Source: Cavia porcellus (Eukaryota > Chordata > Mammalia > Rodentia > Caviidae). From it: 64,000 bases of DNA. Positions 60,540 to 64,000 of this stretch are shown piece by piece (the first letter of the stretch is position 1; every line of letters begins with the position of its first letter). The stretch is from contig NW_026947496.1 of the NCBI RefSeq assembly GCF_034190915.1, forward strand, positions 26,258,001 through 26,322,000. The letters are read 5' to 3'. Under the pieces are notes generated by a model. It was not told the origin of the DNA and did not search any database. It was given only the letters and a program-made list of their open reading frames with translations. The translations under genes and the position numbers were made by a program.

Positions 60540-62300
60540 ACAGATTTTTATTTCCTTTAAAATTCCTTTCATGATGTCATTAGTTTTCAAAGTATATACC
60601 TTATTCTTTTGTAAAACTGGTCCTTAGGTATTTTATTTTTGTGTTCTCACAAACACAATTGTTTGCATAAGTGTACCTTCAGATTGTTTATTGCTAGTTT
60701 ATAGAAATGTAATTGATTTTCATATATGGATTTTCTATTCTAAAATCTTGCTAGATTAATTTATTAAGTCTAACAGATTTTTGGTGGATTCTTTAGGGTT
60801 TGTGAATACACAATATTGCCAATTGAAAAGACAGTTTTATTTCTTTACATTCTGAGGGGATTTTATTCTTTTTATATGATTGTTTTTACAATTTGTATTA
60901 GGTAGCAATAGAATAAATATAGGTATATCCTATAAACTATTGGTGTTTATTGGGACTATTTTCATTACTTTTCAAATATTTCCTATACATTCTCTTGATT
61001 TCTGCTTAGTTTTAGTGATTTTTCAAGGTTGTGTTGACTGAGGCCCATATACATGTAAAAGTCTTAAAGTTTCTTCTAAGTAATTTTCTTCTAATTGATT
61101 TCTAATATCATTTCACTGTCTTCAGAAAACATGTATTTTGCATAATTTCAAAACTTTTCCATTACTGAGGATAGATTTATGATCTACTGTATGGCAGAGC
61201 TTAGGAACTTTCCAAATACACTGCAAAGAATGTGTTTTTGAGGTTAGAATGTTCTCATTTTTGTTAGATCTAATTTGTTTAGTTTTGTGCATCTAATTTG
61301 TTTACAGTTTTGCACATATTTTAAATTAGTACTCATTTTCTGAGTATTTGTTCTGTCTATAATTGAAAGCAGAGTGTTGAAACCACCAAGTATACCAACT
61401 AGTGGTCATAACAGTTTAGTTCTTCAGGTTTGGTGTTATGTTTTTGGGGACACTTTACTGTTAGAGTCATAAATATTATGTTTCTTTGATGTAATCATTT
61501 TTTAAAAATCCTACATTGCTTAAAAAATCCTACATTACTTCTAGTGGCCACTTTTAATTAAATTCAATTTTTTCTGTGTTAATAGAATTGCTTCTCATTA
61601 GTTTTTTTTTGTTTGTTTGTGTTTCTTTTTTCTTCCTTTTATTTTCAATTAACGGAGTTGGGTGTCTGACTATAAAGTTTGTTTTATAAGCAAACTATAG
61701 TTTGATCATGTTTTTACCTACTCTTCAAATATCTAACTTAATTGTTGTGCTTAGTCAAATTATTTAATTTAATTATTGATGGACTAAGTAGGTTATTTTT
61801 GTGTTAAATAGATATTTTCTAGTTCAACAATTTAAATTCACATATTGTTTCTTTGATTATTTGTTTTTCTACTGAATGCTCTGGGGATTGCAATAAACAT
61901 TTTAACTTGAAGAATCTAGTTAAGATTGATACTAAAAGAATTTTTTAAGAATATATAATCTGTCCCTTCCCATTCCTTTGCATGTTATTATATCTTTATA
62001 TCTTATAAGCATGTCAACAGTGTTTAAATCATTATTTCATATAGTTATGTTTTAAACTAAAAATAAACTATATGAAATCCTTCAAAATACATTTTCATTG
62101 TCTTTTATATTTATTTATGCAATTATCTTTACTCATGCTTTTTACTTTTTTGCATGGATATGAGTTCTTTCATTTCATTCTGTTGGATGCCTTTCTTATC
62201 AGACAATCTATCTAAAAGTGATATATTTCTCAGGTTTCCTATTGGAGTAGGTCATACCTGTAATTTCTGGCTGAATACATAATGTAAGATAATGATTAAT
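60540..62300 (-). mobile_element. L1 ORF2 region (antisense, about 1.7 kb)
   Basis: The + strand follows antisense L1 ORF2 in order. It runs 'ctggtccttaggtattttatttttgtg', then 'gatttttggtggattctttagggtttg', then 'tgatttttcaaggttgtgttgac'. Next is 'gttagatctaatttgtttag', then 'tctgtctataattgaaagcagagtgttgaaaccaccaa', then 'ttctgttggatgcctttcttatc' near the 5' side of ORF2. All frames are broken. Two small tandem duplications occur inside it (61,268-61,315 and 61,504-61,541). Confidence 0.8.
61268..61315. repeat. Small tandem duplication inside L1
   Basis: ATCTAATTTGTTTAGTTTTG (61,268 on) is repeated as ATCTAATTTGTTTACAGTTT (61,291 on), a 23-25-bp unit. A second pair, AAAAATCCTACATTGCTT and AAAAAATCCTACATTACTT, lies at about 61,504-61,540. 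Confidence 0.85.
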
Positions 62301-63239
62301 TTAAAATCAACTACAAATTTAAAATATCATTGCTATTATATAATTATTGTGCAAAATTGAAAATCAGTTATCATTTTTTAAATATTTATGAATAACAAGT
62401 TAAATATAAATCACTATGCACTACTAATTTAAGGAGTTTATCTTAATGTGTCCTCAATATGCATCATTTTGCTAAACACTCTAGACAAACTACTTGTTGC
62501 AAATTACAGATACAAGATCTAAAATTTACATGAATGTCTCTGGAGAATCATTTGTATATGGAAGCAAATCTCATGCATTAAATCTATTCATCATTTTTGA
62601 ATAGGTCATGGAAATAAATCAACCATTTAAAATATGTATAGCTCTTTAAGAGCTTTTAAAACAAAAAAAGCAATTTTAGATCAGGGAAAAAGAAGAAAAC
62701 TATAAAGATTTTAAAAATATATACTTTGGAACAAAATAGCGTTTTGATTTGAGTACTTTCCTAAAAAAATGAACAAACACCTTAAAAACTAGAAAAAAAA
62801 ATGTAAGACAACAGACACAAAGACACAAGAGAACAAAATCATCCTTCTAAAAAAGATATAACAGCAAATAAAACAAAAACTTCCATTTATATAATTGAAT
62901 ATGAAAACAAATTTGAAAAAAGCATTTTTTGTAATCTTAAAGATACATCATTTTGTCTCATTTTGCATTGGTCAGGATTTTTAAAACAATTTTAAGTATA
63001 GTCAACATTACTGTCTTGACTACGTGACTTTAAGGAAAATATTTTGAACATTTCCCTATTTGTGATGGTTTTATCAGTGCCCTTACCTGATACGTATTCC
63101 CTTATCTGCATAGTCATAGTACTTTTTCTCATTCTTTCAATGCACTAGACTTTTCTCCTGGATTGCGTCTGTCATCATCTTTCAACAAGTTAGTTCTTCA
63201 AGGTACTTTTTCCAATTGGACTTTGTTCCCATGTCATAT
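62301..63239. other. AT-rich non-coding, nothing assigned
   Basis: A-rich + strand at 62,650-62,960; it may be old L1 but no landmark was found. Confidence 0.4.
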
Positions 63240-63425
63240 ATCCCAATGACACTCATTTCTCTCTCAGAATACTTGTCACAATTCTAATTTTGTGAAAATT
63301 CTTGCTTATTAGGTCTTTTATCTCGTGAGCTCTAGAATTTGGGAGACTATGTCTGGCTGACTTTAGTTCTAGCAAAGAATTCTCATAGGCTCTCTGGACC
63401 ATAGTGCTTGCTTCGTGGGAGCTTG
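63240..63425 (-). mobile_element. L2 or MIR-related relic (antisense)
   Basis: 'cttgtcacaattctaattttgtg...tcttttatctcgtgagctctagaatttgggagactatgtctggctgac' resembles antisense L2 3' sequence ('cttgtcacattctattttg....gtgagctccttgagggcagggactatgtct'). Confidence 0.5.
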
Positions 63426-63644
63426 GTGAAAAGTGAAAGACTAATCATAGTTAAATAATCCCTTATAATCTTTTTTAAAAATATAATTTGTCAGACGGTT
63501 GGATGGGGGAGGAACATTTTAATTTGTTTCTCTTCCATGCCACGTTTCCTTCTAAGAGGTCTATTCTTTTAAGTTAGTATATTAATCTATTTTAATGGCA
63601 TTTTCTCAATGTGTTTTTAAACTGTATCTTCCCACTTAATTTAT

Positions 63645-63885
63645 TTTAAAGTGCACCATCCCACTCTCCTACTTTCGTCTCATACCTTCATTTATTTTTC
63701 ATTTTAATCATCACCTGACATGTTATATTTTTATTTTTCTGTTTGCTGTGCACAAGCAGAATGTAAACATCATAAGAGGATGAATTTGGTTTGTTTTCTT
63801 CACCATGGTATTGCACAAGCCTAGAATAATGGTTCAAAGCTTCCTCAGTAACTAATTTATAATGAATTATGAAAAATCAAAATGG
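63645..63885 (-). mobile_element. L2 LINE 3' end (antisense)
   Basis: 'atcatcacctgacatgttatatttttatttttctgtttgctgtgcacaagcagaatgtaaacatcataagaggatgaatttggtttgttttcttcaccatggtattgcacaagcctagaataatggttc' is collinear with antisense L2 ('..atctgacat.ttatat...gtttgttgtctgtctcccccactagaatgtaagctccatgaggg...gtctgttttgttcactg.tgta'). Confidence 0.7.
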
Positions 63886-64000
63886 ATTCTTTGCATATCA
63901 GGTTCTGAAATGAGTAAGTACTGAGAGAAGAAAATGTGAATATAGGATCATGCACCTTTGTATCCTTCCTATTAGTATGATGCCTTCCTACAGGCTCTCA

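Noticed and set aside
1..64000. CRISPR array, bacterial operons, tRNA/rRNA genes
   Set aside because: No regularly spaced direct repeats with unique spacers, no ribosome-binding sites with long frames, and the tRNA-like sequences are SINE-derived with A tails and target duplications. The window is mammalian.

Overview
The window looks like intergenic or deep-intronic DNA from a placental mammal, most likely a rodent outside the mouse/rat group. The base composition is AT-rich, CpG is depleted, poly-A and dinucleotide tracts are common, and no long open frame has recognisable protein homology. The rodent signal comes from short retroposons: tRNA-derived ID-type SINEs, 7SL-derived B1 elements, and B1-ID dimers of the kind known from squirrels, dormice, beavers and hystricognaths. 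MaLR-type LTRs with a rodent look are also present. The dimers and L1 3'-end style favour a squirrel-related species, but the species cannot be fixed from this sequence alone.

Layout. 0-5 kb: old L1 debris with ID insertions. 5-13 kb: an L2 relic, a MaLR solo LTR with perfect target duplications (9,260-9,571), and otherwise single-copy-looking sequence. 14-18 kb: a long L1 3' half split by an ID element, an L2 relic, and a second-type MaLR LTR. 18.5-27 kb: (TG)n, B1-ID dimers, a 26-bp x 3 minisatellite, B1/MIR. 26.8-32.7 kb is the most structured part. It holds a perfect 29-bp-arm hairpin, a decayed piggyBac-superfamily transposase interrupted upstream by a B1, and two inverted copies of an unidentified repeat with an internal period of about 365 bp. 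It also holds a second MaLR solo LTR with perfect target duplications and a (TA)n-(GA)n block. 33.9-35.2 kb: L1 3' ends. 37.3-37.6 kb: a comparatively young, CpG-rich, class II (ERVK/IAP-like) solo LTR with a 6-bp target duplication. 42-48 kb: microsatellites, an L2 relic, possible MIRs. 48.7-51.7 kb: a homopurine tract and a roughly 1-kb L2. 56.5 kb: a hAT-Charlie-type MITE. 59-64 kb: L2 fragments and a 1.7-kb antisense L1.

No functional protein-coding gene, tRNA, rRNA, snRNA or CRISPR array can be supported. Nothing here forms an operon or pathway. The biology is a record of nested transposon insertions, with the 26.8-32.7 kb cluster the best candidate for something undescribed. Repeat class calls rest on recalled family consensus features, not on a search.
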